DNA of 64,000 bases from Streptomyces hawaiiensis (GCF_004803895.1 NZ_CP021978.1:806001-870000); one strand, 5' to 3'; positions 34,407 to 45,387 are shown, counted from the first letter of the stretch. Notes: generated by a model not told the origin, from the sequence alone. Translations and numbers: made by a program.

Positions 34407-35288
34407 ATGAACAGCTTGCCGATATGGCTCCTGCATGTCAGCCGGACAGAGCAGATCACCCCCCACATGGCACGCATCACTCTCACCGGCGACGACATCC
34501 GGGGCTTTTCCCTCACGGAACCCGACCAACAGGTCAAGCTCTACTTCCCGCGCCCCGGACAGTCCCGGCCGGCCCTGCCGGACATCACCGAGACCACCGA
34601 CCTCACGTCGTGGTACCAGGCCTTCAGCGCCTCCCCCGAGGACGAGCGGCCGTGGATGCGCAGCTATACGATCCGCGCGCACGACCCGGTCACGGACTCC
34701 CTCACCTTCGACTTCGTCCTGCACCGGCACGCCGGACCGGCCACGCGGTGGGCGATGTACGCCAAGGAGGGCGACTGTCTGGGCGTGTTCGGGCCCAGCG
34801 ACTACTTCGCGCGCCCCAAGCCACTGTCCGCCTCGCTCGCGGAGGCCGACTGGGTGCTGCTGGCCGGTGACGACACCGCCGTCCCTGGGATGGCGACCAT
34901 CATCGAGAGCCTGCCGGCCGGCAAGCGGGCGCTGGCGTTCGTCGAGGTCCAGGAGGTGGCCGACGAGCAGCCCTTCCGCGCCGAGGCCGATCTGACCACG
35001 ACATGGCTGCACCGAGGGGTGACCGAGCCGGGACGCAGCGAGGCGCTGGCCGACGCGCTGCGGTCCGCCACGCTGCCCGACGGCGAAGGGTTCGCCTGGA
35101 TCGCCGGCGAGGCGGGTCTGGTGCGCCGGATGCGGCGGCATCTGGTGGACGACCGCGGCATGGCCAAGGGCCGGATCGAGTTCTCCGGCTGCTGGCGTCT
35201 GAAGCTCACCCAGGACGACGCCCCCACCGCGGAGGACCTCGCCGAGGCGCAGGAGCGCCTGGCTCAGGCGCAGGCCCAGGCTTCCTGA
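34407..35288 (+). CDS. Siderophore-interacting FAD-dependent reductase
   Basis: 293 aa. The N-terminal flavin domain carries the RSYTIR motif (about residue 89) that binds FAD, with FDFVLHRHAGPATRWA. The C-terminal NAD(P)H domain includes LLAGDDTAVPGMATIIESLP and the family-typical FAWIAGEAGLVRRMRRHL. These proteins reduce ferric siderophores in the cytoplasm to release iron. No iron-box (DmdR/IdeR-like) palindrome was seen upstream, and no siderophore genes are adjacent. The tail is Ala/Gln-rich. Start ATG at 34407 with GAAGGAATCC upstream. Confidence 0.93.
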   Translation: MNSLPIWLLHVSRTEQITPHMARITLTGDDIRGFSLTEPDQQVKLYFPRPGQSRPALPDITETTDLTSWYQAFSASPEDERPWMRSYTIRAHDPVTDSLTFDFVLHRHAGPATRWAMYAKEGDCLGVFGPSDYFARPKPLSASLAEADWVLLAGDDTAVPGMATIIESLPAGKRALAFVEVQEVADEQPFRAEADLTTTWLHRGVTEPGRSEALADALRSATLPDGEGFAWIAGEAGLVRRMRRHLVDDRGMAKGRIEFSGCWRLKLTQDDAPTAEDLAEAQERLAQAQAQAS

Positions 35289-35654
35289 CCCGCCGCTCAC
35301 CGACCGGGACGCGCCGCCCGCCGGCGAGTCCCGGTCATTCGTTTCGCCGACGCCGCCCTTTGCCGACGCCGCCAAGACCGCGGATCCCTATCGAGCCAAA
35401 GCGATTCTCCTCAAGCGGCTGAGCGAAATCTTCTCGATACGCGCCCCGGAGCGGACTTCCCCGCGTTGTCAGTACTGACCCGATAATATGTGCGTGGCAT
35501 GCCAGTTGATGTTCGCGGCATATCGGATTATCCGAGATATCGGAGCCTTTAGCGCGCATATTGCTCCGCAGCATGGGAGCCGCCGTGGTCTACGAGGTGG
35601 CGACGAACCCGCTCTCGACTGATCCTGCGAGGGTACCCAGCCCTCTCCCCCACG
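35289..35654. other. Gene-free intergenic stretch with AT-richer core
   Basis: No coding region is supported. The core around 35465-35580 is clearly less GC-rich than its surroundings and contains the palindrome CGGATTATCCG (35524-35534) next to gatatcgg-type repeats. It lies between the siderophore-interacting protein and the UvrA-like gene ends, where no promoter is expected, so it may be residual inserted DNA. Confidence 0.4.
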
Positions 35655-35687
35655 GCGGACCGCCGCTGATGTGCGACGGCGGTCCGC
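35655..35687 (-). terminator. Hairpin terminator of the UvrA-like gene
   Basis: Perfect 11-bp arms gcggaccgccg (35655-35665) and cggcggtccgc (35677-35687) with an 11-nt loop, 16 nt past the stop of the - strand gene at 35704. There is no clear U run. Confidence 0.75.
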
Positions 35688-35703
35688 GCCAGGGTCCTGC
35701 CGG

Positions 35704-38016
<2,313 letters not shown>

Positions 38017-38160
38017 TGCTGTCTCCCTCTGTCACACCCGGGCCGCCGTCACGGCCTCCGCCTCTTGGGCCGAAGCGATCTAACCAGCTCTCAGGAGCAG
38101 GTGCGAAAATGGGAGTTGAGGATGGACGGGGTCGGCTCGGGAGTCAGCACGGCACCGCAT

Positions 38161-38373
38161 CCATGGTGGGCGCGCGCACTCCCGCGCCCAGAGCTATGGT
38201 GTCCCACCACCTGCGCCTCTGACCTGAGCGTTCCTACGGTGTGACGACACGCAACGCCCCCGTCGAAACGCCAGGAAGTGGTGCCGATGTCGTCGCCCGC
38301 CTGCGCTCCACCCGCTCCTTCGAACCTCAAGCGCATCGTCGCCCCGTCCCTCGTCGGCACGACCATCGAGTGG
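38161..38373 (+). repeat. Copy A of a duplicated MHS-transporter 5' region
   Basis: This stretch and 51527-51741 align along their whole length: ctatggtgtcccaccac, ctgacctg, ttcctacggt, gacac, gccgatgtc, then LKRIVA-SL-GTTIEW in translation. Both stop resembling each other, and resembling a transporter, just after the IEW codons. The copies are in the same orientation, 13.4 kb apart. The upstream part is non-coding and as well conserved as the coding part. Confidence 0.8.
38287..38373 (+). pseudogene. N-terminal stub of an MHS-family MFS transporter (copy A)
   Basis: Reads MSSPACAPPAPSNLKRIVAP, then SLVGTTIEW. This matches the first residues of metabolite:H+ symporters (usual continuation YDFFLYG). 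After IEW the frame runs into unrelated sequence (KRNSTTSTAY). About 29 codons remain. Confidence 0.7.
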
Positions 38374-38541
38374 AAGCGGAACTCGACTACGTCGACGGCC
38401 TATCGCCGGCGCCACGAGGCCGGCCGATCCACTCCTCCGCATCGCGTTCGGCGCCACCATCGATGTAGTGGTCGTCGCCGACCCGCAGGATCACCCGGTC
38501 GGGTTCGAAGCCTCGCAGGACGGGATTCTGGATCACAGGAC

Positions 38542-38994
38542 TCACTGGAGGCTGTCGACGGCGCCCTGGTCCTGGTGGCCGACCTGTTTGCCCTCGCAGA
38601 AGAGCTGCAGCCGCCACATGTTCGTGCCGGAGGCGGCCTCGTCGGAGGTGTCGTCGTAGTCGTCGCCCCAGAGGCGGACGGTGACGTAGGTCGTGCCGAC
38701 CGGGCTGACGGCGACGTCGAACGTCAGAGTGCCGCCCCAATAGGAGGCCGGGGAGGTCGAGTTGAGGACACGTGCGCTCTGACCGAGGCCGCCACTGATC
38801 GTGTCGGAGAGGCCCGCCGTCTGAACACGTCCGTGTCGACGGTTGATCCGGGGAGTGCGGCGGAACGGCGTCTTGACGGTGCCGTCGATCCGGGGGGTCA
38901 CGCCTGCCGCGCTGGCGTAGGCGAAGGCGTCGGTCAGGGTGCCGACTCCGGTGCCTCGCTGAGCCCGAATCTGACGGGCACCGCACCACGGCAT
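38542..38994 (-). pseudogene. Fragment of a secreted glycosidase- or carbohydrate-binding-like protein
   Basis: 150 codons. The central part reads YWGGTLTFDVAVSPVGTTYV, TVRLWGDDYDDTSDEA and WRLQLFCEGKQVGHQDQGAV, a beta-sandwich-like pattern seen in glycoside-hydrolase accessory domains. Its N terminus is truncated (no signal peptide). After the stop at 38542 a second frame continues IQNPVLRGFEPDRVILRVGD, so the gene is also frameshifted at its 3' end. The exact family is uncertain. Confidence 0.45.
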
Positions 38995-39019
38995 GCGCGA
39001 CCGAATCCGAATCCTCGCG

Positions 39020-39163
39020 TCAGGAGCGAGTCTTCCGATGGACCAAGAAGGCGAAGACCGCCACTACCACTCCGCTGACCGCGGCGATCACCCCGAGTAC
39101 GGTCGGCACGGCATCGCCGGTGACCGTTCCTGCAGCGCGCTCACCCTTTGCCTCACCGTATTG
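39020..39163 (-). pseudogene. C-terminal membrane-anchor relic
   Basis: The - strand reads GDAVPTVLGVIAAVSGVVVA, then VFAFLVHRKTRS and stop (39020-39022): one hydrophobic helix followed by a short basic tail, typical of the end of an exported, membrane-anchored protein. The frame is closed upstream by a TAA near 39190 and no start codon fits, so only the tail is left. Confidence 0.4.
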
Positions 39164-39171
39164 CGTCCGGG

Positions 39172-39190
39172 TAACTTGCCAAGTCAGTTA
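39172..39190. promoter_or_regulatory. Operator-like nested palindrome upstream of the NAD(P)-binding protein
   Basis: TAACT...AGTTA (39172-39176 and 39186-39190) encloses the perfect inverted repeat ACTT-GCC-AAGT (39174-39184); a further GTTACTTGC half-site follows. HxlR-type regulators commonly bind such TTACTT sites before NmrA-like genes. No HxlR gene is in the window. Confidence 0.45.
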
Positions 39191-39233
39191 CTTGCACTTG
39201 ATGTTAAGTGAGAAGCTCCTTAGCGTTCTCGGC

Positions 39234-39842
39234 ATGAACCTCACTGTTCTCGCGGCTTCCGGCCAGACCGGCATTGCCCTCACCCGGCAAGCTCTGCGAC
39301 GTGGCCACACCGTGACCGCCATCGCACGTGATCCCGAGCGAATCGCGCTGCCCGACTTTCCGAACCTGCGGAAAGTGGCGGGCGACGTGAACGACGCGGC
39401 CGGTATCACCGCTGCCGTGGACAAGGATTCCGTGGTCCTTTCCGCGCTCGGTACGGACCGGGCCGGGATTCTCCTGACCGGCGCCCGGGCCGTCGTCGCC
39501 GCCGGCCCACGGCGCGTCATCTGGCTCGGTGCCTACGGCACGGGCAAGTCGGCCGAAGCGGCGGGAGAGGGCGCGGGTGTGCTCGTCAAGGTGCTGGGCG
39601 ACCGGCTCGCGGACAAGGTCGCAGCCGACAACACCGTTCTCGCGGCCGGAGGCACCGTCTTCCATGCCGGGATGCTCGCTGACGGGCCGGAAAGCCCCCG
39701 TCGGCGCACGGTCGGTCTGGAGGCCGCGCCCCCCTTCGACCTCGGTGCGAAGGTCAGCCGGGAAACCGTCGCCGCGGCGATGCTCGACGAAGCAGAGAAG
39801 CCCACCTTCCCCGGTGCCGTGGCCCTGCCACTGGCGGAGTAG
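39234..39842 (+). CDS. NAD(P)-binding (NmrA-like) oxidoreductase
   Basis: 202 aa from ATG 39234 (MNLTVLAASGQTGIALTRQA); an in-frame ATG at 39201 is possible but adds a non-family leader. The GxxGxxG nucleotide motif appears in variant form as AASGQTG. Then follow AIARDPERIALPDFPNLRKV, AGDVNDAAGITAAV and VIWLGAYGTGKS. The family includes quinone reductase-like and redox-sensing NmrA proteins with variable substrates. Upstream sits a palindromic operator. It is convergent with the LysR gene. Complete for the small-NmrA class. Confidence 0.85.
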   Translation: MNLTVLAASGQTGIALTRQALRRGHTVTAIARDPERIALPDFPNLRKVAGDVNDAAGITAAVDKDSVVLSALGTDRAGILLTGARAVVAAGPRRVIWLGAYGTGKSAEAAGEGAGVLVKVLGDRLADKVAADNTVLAAGGTVFHAGMLADGPESPRRRTVGLEAAPPFDLGAKVSRETVAAAMLDEAEKPTFPGAVALPLAE

Positions 39843-39851
39843 GCGCAGTGG

Positions 39852-40751
39852 TCAGCAGGCGGTGATCTCCTCGATCGACGCACGGACCTGCTCGCGCAGC
39901 CAGGCGTGGGCGGGATCGGAGTCGTAGCGCTGGTGCCAGTTGCAGTTGATCGTCGCCGCCGGGGACTCGATCGGCAGCGGCCGGGTGAGGAGCCCGAACG
40001 CCTCGATGAGCGGACGGCCGAGGAGCGCCGTGCAGGTGACCAGTGCGTCGCTGCGGGCGGCGATCTGCAGGGCGGTGGACACCGTCGCCACCGCCGCGAC
40101 CACCCGGCGCCGCAGGCCTTCGGCGGCCAGCGCGTCGTCGATCGGTGCGGTCAGGCGGCCACGCCGGGAGATCACCACATGCGGCTGCGCCGCGTAGGAA
40201 GCCAGGTCGAGTCCGTCGGCACAAGGGTGGTCCGCGCGCATCGCCACGACGAGCCGGTCTTCGCCCAGCGGCTCGGAGCGGAACTCGGGCAGACTCGGCA
40301 TGCCGCCTCCGAGCTCCAGATCGACGCGGCCGTGGCGCAGGTCGTCGGTGTCGACGGAGTTCTCCGCCAGCACCCGCAGCTGCACCCCGGGAGCCCGTTG
40401 CTGGACCCTCCCGAACAGTACCGGCACCAGTGACGCGGCCGCCGCGTCATGACACTGGATCGTGAAGGCGCGATCCAGTTCGGCCAGGTCCAACTCACGG
40501 ACCGGGGACAGCACTTGGTGCGCCTGCCTGACCAGCCGGTGCACGTCCTCCCGCACCGACAGCGCGTACGGGGTGGGAGTCATCGAGTGGCCGGTGCGCA
40601 CCAGGATGTCGTCCCCGGTGACAGCGCGCAGTCGGCCGAGGGTGCGGCTCACCGCGGGCGAGGACAGGTGCAACCGCTCGGCCGCGCCCATCACGCTGCC
40701 CTCCTCGAGCAGAGCGTCCAGCACGGTCAGCAGATTCAAGTCCAATTGCAT
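39852..40751 (-). CDS. LysR-family transcriptional regulator
   Basis: 299 aa from ATG 40749-40751 (MQLDLNLLTVLDALLEEGSV). N-terminal winged helix with AAERLHLSSPAVSRTLGRLR; C-terminal periplasmic-binding-like effector domain (RVDLELGGGMPSLPEF, LVVAMRADHP, AQPHVVISRRGRL). Divergent from the inositol-monophosphatase-like gene with only 55 nt between starts, so LysR very probably controls that gene and itself from this interval. The C terminus with CNWHQRYDSDPAHAWLRE is typical of actinobacterial members. Confidence 0.92.
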   Translation of the reverse strand: MQLDLNLLTVLDALLEEGSVMGAAERLHLSSPAVSRTLGRLRAVTGDDILVRTGHSMTPTPYALSVREDVHRLVRQAHQVLSPVRELDLAELDRAFTIQCHDAAAASLVPVLFGRVQQRAPGVQLRVLAENSVDTDDLRHGRVDLELGGGMPSLPEFRSEPLGEDRLVVAMRADHPCADGLDLASYAAQPHVVISRRGRLTAPIDDALAAEGLRRRVVAAVATVSTALQIAARSDALVTCTALLGRPLIEAFGLLTRPLPIESPAATINCNWHQRYDSDPAHAWLREQVRASIEEITAC

Positions 40752-40806
40752 AGAAGTAAATCCTAACAATGCGTCAATCCACTTCGGTCAACTCTGGGAG
40801 CATGCC

Positions 40807-41586
40807 ATGAGCCAGGAACTGCTTGCCGCCACCGTCGCCGCCGTCCGCCACGCCGGCGCCCGCATGCTGACGCGCTATTCCACCGAGCCCCGTCTCCCCG
40901 GGCTTCCCGAACTGCTCGCGAGCCTCCAGGCCAATGACGCGGCCGTTGTCGACACGTTGCGCCCAGCGTTGACCGAGACCCTGCCGAGCGCGGGCTGGCT
41001 CAACGACGAACACGGATCGGGACCGCTGGCCACGGGTGAGTGGTGGCTCATCGACCCGGTCGGTGGCAACGTCAACGCCGTGCACGGCATGCCCGACTGG
41101 AACATCGGTGTGAGCCTCGTCCGTGACGGCCGCCCAGTGCTGGCCTTGGTCTACTTCCCGGTCTCCGACGAAATGTTCACCGCCACCGAGGGCGGCGGGG
41201 CGTTCCTCAACGGCGTACGGCTGCGGGTTTCGCTCAAGACGTCGTTGGACGGCGCGCTGGCCGGCACCGGGCAGGCCAAGCCGGGTCACGATCCTGAGCT
41301 CGCGAAGCGGACGGGCTCCGCCTTCGCAGCGATGACGAACTCCGCCCTCTATGTGCGGGTCTCCGTACCGGTGACCCACCAGCTCGCCCAGGTCGCCGCG
41401 GGCCGGATGGACGTGCACTGGCAGTTCGACAACGTCCGGTCCCACGCGGCAGGTGTGCTGCTGGTCCAGGAGGCCGGGGGCGTCGTGACCGACCTCGAGG
41501 GCAAACCGTGGGAACTGGCCAGTGAGAGCTACCTCGCCGCCGCGCCGGGCGTGCACGCCGCCGCGCTGGAAATCCTCACCGCCTGA
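40807..41586 (+). CDS. Inositol-monophosphatase-family phosphatase
   Basis: 259 aa from ATG 40807 (MSQELLAATV); the longer open frame reads antisense to lysR. IMPase signatures: WLNDEHGSG (metal ligand region), WWLIDPVGGNVNAVHGMPDW (variant of the DPIDGT-x-N-F motif), ATEGGGAFLNG, and a late block with DNVRSHAAGVLLVQEAGGVV replacing the usual WDxxAG. The DPVGGN and DNVRSHAAG variants mean the metal site is not the standard one, so activity on inositol phosphate is uncertain. Its divergent LysR regulator hints at a specific inducible role. Confidence 0.85.
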   Translation: MSQELLAATVAAVRHAGARMLTRYSTEPRLPGLPELLASLQANDAAVVDTLRPALTETLPSAGWLNDEHGSGPLATGEWWLIDPVGGNVNAVHGMPDWNIGVSLVRDGRPVLALVYFPVSDEMFTATEGGGAFLNGVRLRVSLKTSLDGALAGTGQAKPGHDPELAKRTGSAFAAMTNSALYVRVSVPVTHQLAQVAAGRMDVHWQFDNVRSHAAGVLLVQEAGGVVTDLEGKPWELASESYLAAAPGVHAAALEILTA

Positions 41587-41636
41587 GGCAAGTCCGGATC
41601 CATCTTCCCCATCACCGCCACGCGGGAGAATCACGA

Positions 41637-42318
41637 ATGACGACCAGCGTGCCGCCCGGCCTTGCCGAGCTGACCGAGATCATGGCCCACGCCGACTTCG
41701 CGACCAGCGCGTCGGCATCCCTGCGGAAGGCCCTGGGTCTCGGCTCGTTGCACATCGGCTCGACGCGGGCATTGGCCATCCGCGACGATCCGAGCCACTT
41801 CTTCAACCGGGCGGGTGGGTTCGGCGTCGATGGTCCGATCACCGTCGACGACCTGGCCCGGGTGTGCGACTTCTACCGGGAGCAGGGTGTGTCCCAGGGC
41901 TCGCTCATGATCGCACCATCGTTGCTGCCGCCGGACTGGGCCGCCACCGCCGCGGAACTGGGCCTCGCCGAGAGCAGCCGATTCACCAAACTGGGCTGTG
42001 ACATCGAAAGCTTGCCCACCGCCGGCGACCGAACCGCGCTGGCTTCGGGTTGACGCGTCGGCGTCGTCGAAGCGCACCAGGCCCGGGAGTGGGCCACGGT
42101 CATGATGACCACCTTCGGGTTCACCTCCCCGGACATGATCGAGATGGCCGCGTCCTGCGTGGGCAAGACAAACTGGCGGCAGTACGCGGTCTGGGCGGGT
42201 GAGCGGATCGTCGCGGTCGGGAGCGTCTTCCTGAACGGGGAGTGCACCGACATGTTCGGCGGGGCGACGCTCCCGGAGGCGCGCGGTCGCGGCGCCCAGT
42301 CGGCACTGCTCGCCGCGA
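41637..42318 (+). pseudogene. GNAT-family acetyltransferase gene broken by an in-frame stop and truncation
   Basis: The first 138 codons end at TGA 42051-42053. The same frame continues without shift as RVGVVEAHQAREWATVMMTT and FGFTSPDMIEMAASCVGKTN, up to FGGATLPEARGRGAQSALLA, the acetyl-CoA-binding motif of GNAT enzymes (R/Q-x-x-G-x-G/A). One nonsense codon therefore splits the gene. About 42318 the similarity stops and a fragment of another gene begins on the opposite strand. Confidence 0.8.
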
Positions 42319-42529
42319 ACGGGCCGCCCTGCCGGAAGTCAAGCTTTTCCTTGGCGCCGTGAACCATCAAAGCCACGTGATAGCCGAACAGCACGGAGTT
42401 CAGATGCTGCAGCGAACCACCTCGCACCCACATCCCCGGGCGCAGTCGCACCTCCTCCAGGAGGTCGTACACGTCGCGCATCTCGGTGAGCTGTCTGGGC
42501 GCCCGCCGGGCTATTTCCGCCTCTGTCAT
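42319..42529 (-). pseudogene. N-terminal fragment of a conserved Streptomyces hypothetical protein
   Basis: Starts MTEAEIARRAPRQLTEMRDV, then YDLLEEVRLRPGMWVRGGSL, QHLNSVLFGYHVALMVHG and EKLDFRQGGP. I remember full-length Streptomyces proteins beginning this way (RLRPGMWV-GGSLQHL), function unknown. After RQGGP the frame enters the antisense of the GNAT fragment, so the gene is cut at that junction. Confidence 0.6.
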
Positions 42530-42754
42530 GCGGGACCCTACTCCGGATCGGCGGAGCGCAAGTAGTGGTCGTTGGAGACGACGTCCAGCTCAGGGGCTCA
42601 ACGCCAGTAGTCCAGGGCGTCCGTTCGGCGAGGCGTCGGACAACTCCCCACTTGCACCGCAGACTCAACACTGGAGATCTCCTCGACGGCTGAACGGACT
42701 CCCGCCCGGCGCGGCAGGAGACCGCCCACGGCGCCGTACCCGCCACAAGGAACG

Positions 42755-42890
42755 TCACCGCTGCTCGGCCGCAGCATCACGCCGGAGCGCGGTCCCCTCG
42801 AAAGGCAACCGGGGCTCGACCGCCGGAGCGAGGAAGGCTGCAAGGGCGACGAACGCGAAGACCACCAGCATCGCCGCGCGCAGGCCGACA
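42755..42890 (-). pseudogene. C-terminal relic of an MFS-type transporter
   Basis: Reads LHVGLRAAMLVVFAFVALAA, then FLAPAVEPRLPFEGTALRRD and stop at 42755-42757: one last hydrophobic helix with the HVGLRAAMLV entry common in DHA-type exporters, plus a polar tail. The 5' side is cut off by the DUF6243 terminator hairpin. Confidence 0.4.
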
Positions 42891-42894
42891 TGTA

Positions 42895-42931
42895 GCAGGG
42901 CCCGGACCGCGCGTCGCGGTCCGGGCCCTGC
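42895..42931 (-). terminator. Perfect 17-bp hairpin terminator after the DUF6243 gene
   Basis: Arms gcagggcccggaccgcg (42895-42911) and its exact reverse complement (42915-42931), loop of 3 nt. It lies 16 nt past the stop of the - strand gene. Confidence 0.85.
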
Positions 42932-42946
42932 TGCCGTACGGGTGCG

Positions 42947-43156
42947 TCAGCTCTGTGCGGTGTCGTCGCCCGTCTGCCCGGCGTCCTCGGCTGTGCCTGC
43001 CTTTTCGCGCATCTTGCGCACCAGCTCCGCCTTCTGGTCGGCGGCACCCTGGCGGTCCAGGTTGCGGTGCGGACCGTTGTTCTGCCGTTCGGCTCGGGAC
43101 AGCTTCTTGCGCTGGCCGCCGCCCATGCCCACGGGGTTGTTGATGTTCTTGCTCAC
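42947..43156 (-). CDS. DUF6243 family small basic protein
   Basis: 69 aa. Reads MSKNINNPVGMGGGQRKKLS, RAERQNNGPHRNLDRQGAAD, QKAELVRKMREKAGT, then an acidic tail. Very polar, with no hydrophobic segment; helical second half. The GGGQRKKLSRAEQ...NLDR pattern is that of the Streptomyces DUF6243 family. Function unknown. Own promoter region upstream and a perfect terminator downstream, so it is an independent transcription unit inside an otherwise decayed stretch. Confidence 0.85.
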   Translation of the reverse strand: MSKNINNPVGMGGGQRKKLSRAERQNNGPHRNLDRQGAADQKAELVRKMREKAGTAEDAGQTGDDTAQS

Positions 43157-43605
43157 GGGTTCTCCCGGAATGTTGTGAAGTGATCTACGGATTCATCGGT
43201 GAGGGACAGGCACGGCGACGTCGAAGACGTCAGCAGGGGCCCATCACGCTCTCACTCGTAAATCAGCATCTGGAAGAACATGACCAAGACGTTACCCGGT
43301 TCCGTCGGCCCCGCACACCAGGCGTTTCGCCGTCCCGGCGTCGCCCGGGCCTTCGGCGAGCGCCCGGGGTCAGCCGTTTCCTTCCAGTCAGCTAACGGAC
43401 CCCGCCCCTCACATCACGGAGCCCTGCCAGATGGAGGCGAGCCAACGCGGGTTCTTGCAGCGCCATTCCTGTCACGTCGACATCACGAACCCCACGGACG
43501 TCCTCACGTCACAGGGATCTGACCTGGACCTACGTGCTCGCCCCAGACCCCCTGGACGCCCAGAGACGCTTCCTACGACATGTGCCATGTGGTGCCCTTG
43601 CTTAT
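43157..43605. other. No supported gene
   Basis: Short open frames only, without ribosome sites or recognisable motifs. The first 120 nt must hold the DUF6243 promoter. A phrase WTYVLAPDPLDAQRRFLRHV on the + strand (about 43524-43585) looks peptide-like but cannot be placed. Confidence 0.3.
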
Positions 43606-44035
43606 CTAGAGGTGGGCATGATGGGCGCGGACGATGGTGGAGTCGATCTGCACGAGCCAGTCGATGTCGCCGGCCGCGTCCGCGCGGGCCTGGATCTGGT
43701 GGAGAGCTCGGGTCAACACACCATCCAGGGCGTAACGGCGGAAGCGGGTACAGACCGTGTTCCACGGTCCGTAGCGTTCTGGCAGGTCACGCCAGGAGAT
43801 CCCAGTCCGGATCTTATAGACCATCCCGTTGATGACCTGCCGGTCCTCCACACGCGGCCGCCCCGTCACGGCCCGCGGTATCAATGGAGCGAGCAACTCC
43901 CACTCCTGATCGGTGAGTTCATGACGAGGCATCATCCCACCATGACCCAGCATCCAATGATCTTTGAAGATGGACCTTGGGGCGCATGTCGAAAATGTCC
44001 CTGACGGGGGCGAGCCTGCCCGACCGTTCAAAGAT
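43606..44035 (-). mobile_element. Truncated IS5-family transposase gene
   Basis: From ATG about 43933-43935: MMPRHELTDQEWELLAPLIP, RAVTGRPRVEDRQVINGMVY, KIRTGISWRDLPERYGPWNT, and on to GDIDWLVQIDSTIVRAHHAH, which carries the first catalytic Asp. The protein then stops: the middle and C-terminal catalytic residues are gone. The intact IS end is probably near 44035 (gtgatctttgaacggtcg on the - strand). A dead 5' half-element. Confidence 0.85.
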
Positions 44036-44074
44036 CACTAGAGTCAGAGTCCTTGGCGAATCAGGGGGAGCAAC

Positions 44075-44707
44075 GTGACCTTAGCTGTGGGCATCTTCGA
44101 TCTGTTCACCTATGGGATACCTGGAGCACTGCATCTATCCCTGATCATTTACGTGCTCGCACGCTTGGACATCATCGATCTCGCAAGTCTGGCCTCGGCA
44201 CCGTCAGCGCTGCAGGTGGTCGGAGCCGCTGTTGCCAGTTACCTGCTGGGGCACCTCGCCTATCCCCTGAGCGCCCTCCTGGACAAGGTGGCACCGCGTT
44301 GGAACTGGAGTGTGGATCATGCTCGGCTCGACTTCGTGGCCAGAGTGCCCGAGTCCCGGGACCGAGCTTTCGTGCACGTCGATACGTCGCTGCTGCTGGC
44401 AGCGGTGGAACTCCACGACAAGGAGGCAGCGGGCGAGATCACTCGGTTGCAAGGCGTCGCGTTGATGCTGCGAAACTCGGCCCTCGCCCTGATGTTCGCA
44501 TGCGTCGTCGCAGTGATCGAACTCGCCGTAGGACCCGATCGTGGGCTTGCGGGCATCTGTGCGGCACTGCTGCTCGCAAACCTGACCGCCGCAGTCAGGC
44601 ACGGGCGCCGTGTGCGGCACTGGGACCGCTTGAAGACGTTGGAGATCTGCTTCTGGATCCCAGACATCGATGACAAATTCGACTCCAGCCAGGCAAGATC
44701 CGTTTGA
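44075..44707 (+). CDS. Uncharacterised membrane protein, four predicted helices
   Basis: 210 aa from GTG 44075, preceded by AGGGGGAGCAAC. Hydrophobic segments at about residues 5-30, 45-70, 130-152 and 156-175; a charged loop in between (VDHARLDFVARVPESRDRAF); cytoplasmic C-terminal tail with RHWDRLKTLEICFWIPD. No family recognised. Base composition is visibly less GC-rich than in the conserved genes. It directly follows a truncated IS5 end, consistent with acquisition by transfer. The good ribosome site and uninterrupted frame support a real gene. Confidence 0.6.
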   Translation: MTLAVGIFDLFTYGIPGALHLSLIIYVLARLDIIDLASLASAPSALQVVGAAVASYLLGHLAYPLSALLDKVAPRWNWSVDHARLDFVARVPESRDRAFVHVDTSLLLAAVELHDKEAAGEITRLQGVALMLRNSALALMFACVVAVIELAVGPDRGLAGICAALLLANLTAAVRHGRRVRHWDRLKTLEICFWIPDIDDKFDSSQARSV

Positions 44708-44716
44708 AGACGGGCT

Positions 44717-45250
44717 CTAGTTCACGGACTGCCAGGCGCCGTGTTCTCCGCGCGGATCATTCTCCGGAGGCCGGGTGCGAGCAGCCGCGAGGTCGCCTTC
44801 GAGCTCACTGACTCGGCCTTCCAGGAGGGCTTTCTCTGCCGTGGCCTGGTGGAGGCGGCCTTCGAGGTGTGCGGTGGCCTGGGTCAGCTCCTGGACGCGT
44901 GATGAGGTCCCGTGAGCATGCCTGGTCGAGTTGTTGTCCGACACCGTCGCCGGCGACCACGAACTTGATCGTGCGGGCCTGGACGGTGCGGAACGCGTCA
45001 TCCTCGCCGGCGTCGTATCCCGGCGGCAGGAAGGTCAGGTACTTCTGGTCCGACAGCCTGGTAACCACGTCGTCCGGCACCCAACCGTGGGTGGTGGCGA
45101 ACCTCAGGAACTCAGACGACTGGTCCGCGGCGGCAGCGGCTCGGTGACCAGCCAGTGCGCGAACCGTCCCAGCTCGAAGAAGCCGGGACGGTTCCAGATC
45201 ACACCGGTACGCGCGCAGTACGACAGGTACAGCGCGACGCGGCCGGCGTA
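44717..45250 (-). mobile_element. Relic of a Tn554-like transposon (tyrosine recombinase plus TnpC-like coiled coil)
   Basis: In one - frame: RVALYLSYCARTGVIWNRPG, FFELGRFAHWLVTEPLPPR. After a shift: SEFLRFATTHGWVPDDVVTR, LSDQKYLTFLPPGYDAGEDD and FRTVQARTIKFVV, resembling the N-terminal part of transposon-type tyrosine recombinases. Then comes a third frame with a coiled coil (QELTQATAHLEGRLHQATAE, LLEGRVSELEGDLAAAR) ending at 44717, like the DUF6262/TnpC proteins that follow such recombinases. No catalytic domain remains. Confidence 0.5.
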
Positions 45251-45387
45251 CGCCCGCTCGGAGGGGTGTCGGGAATCTGTCGGCGGTGAGCGTGATCTGT
45301 CGGCGGTATGTCGGTGGAGGTTGCGACCTTGGGCGGGTTGGTGCTCCCCATGAGCACGCTGCCCCAGAGCGCAAGGAGCCTGTCATC

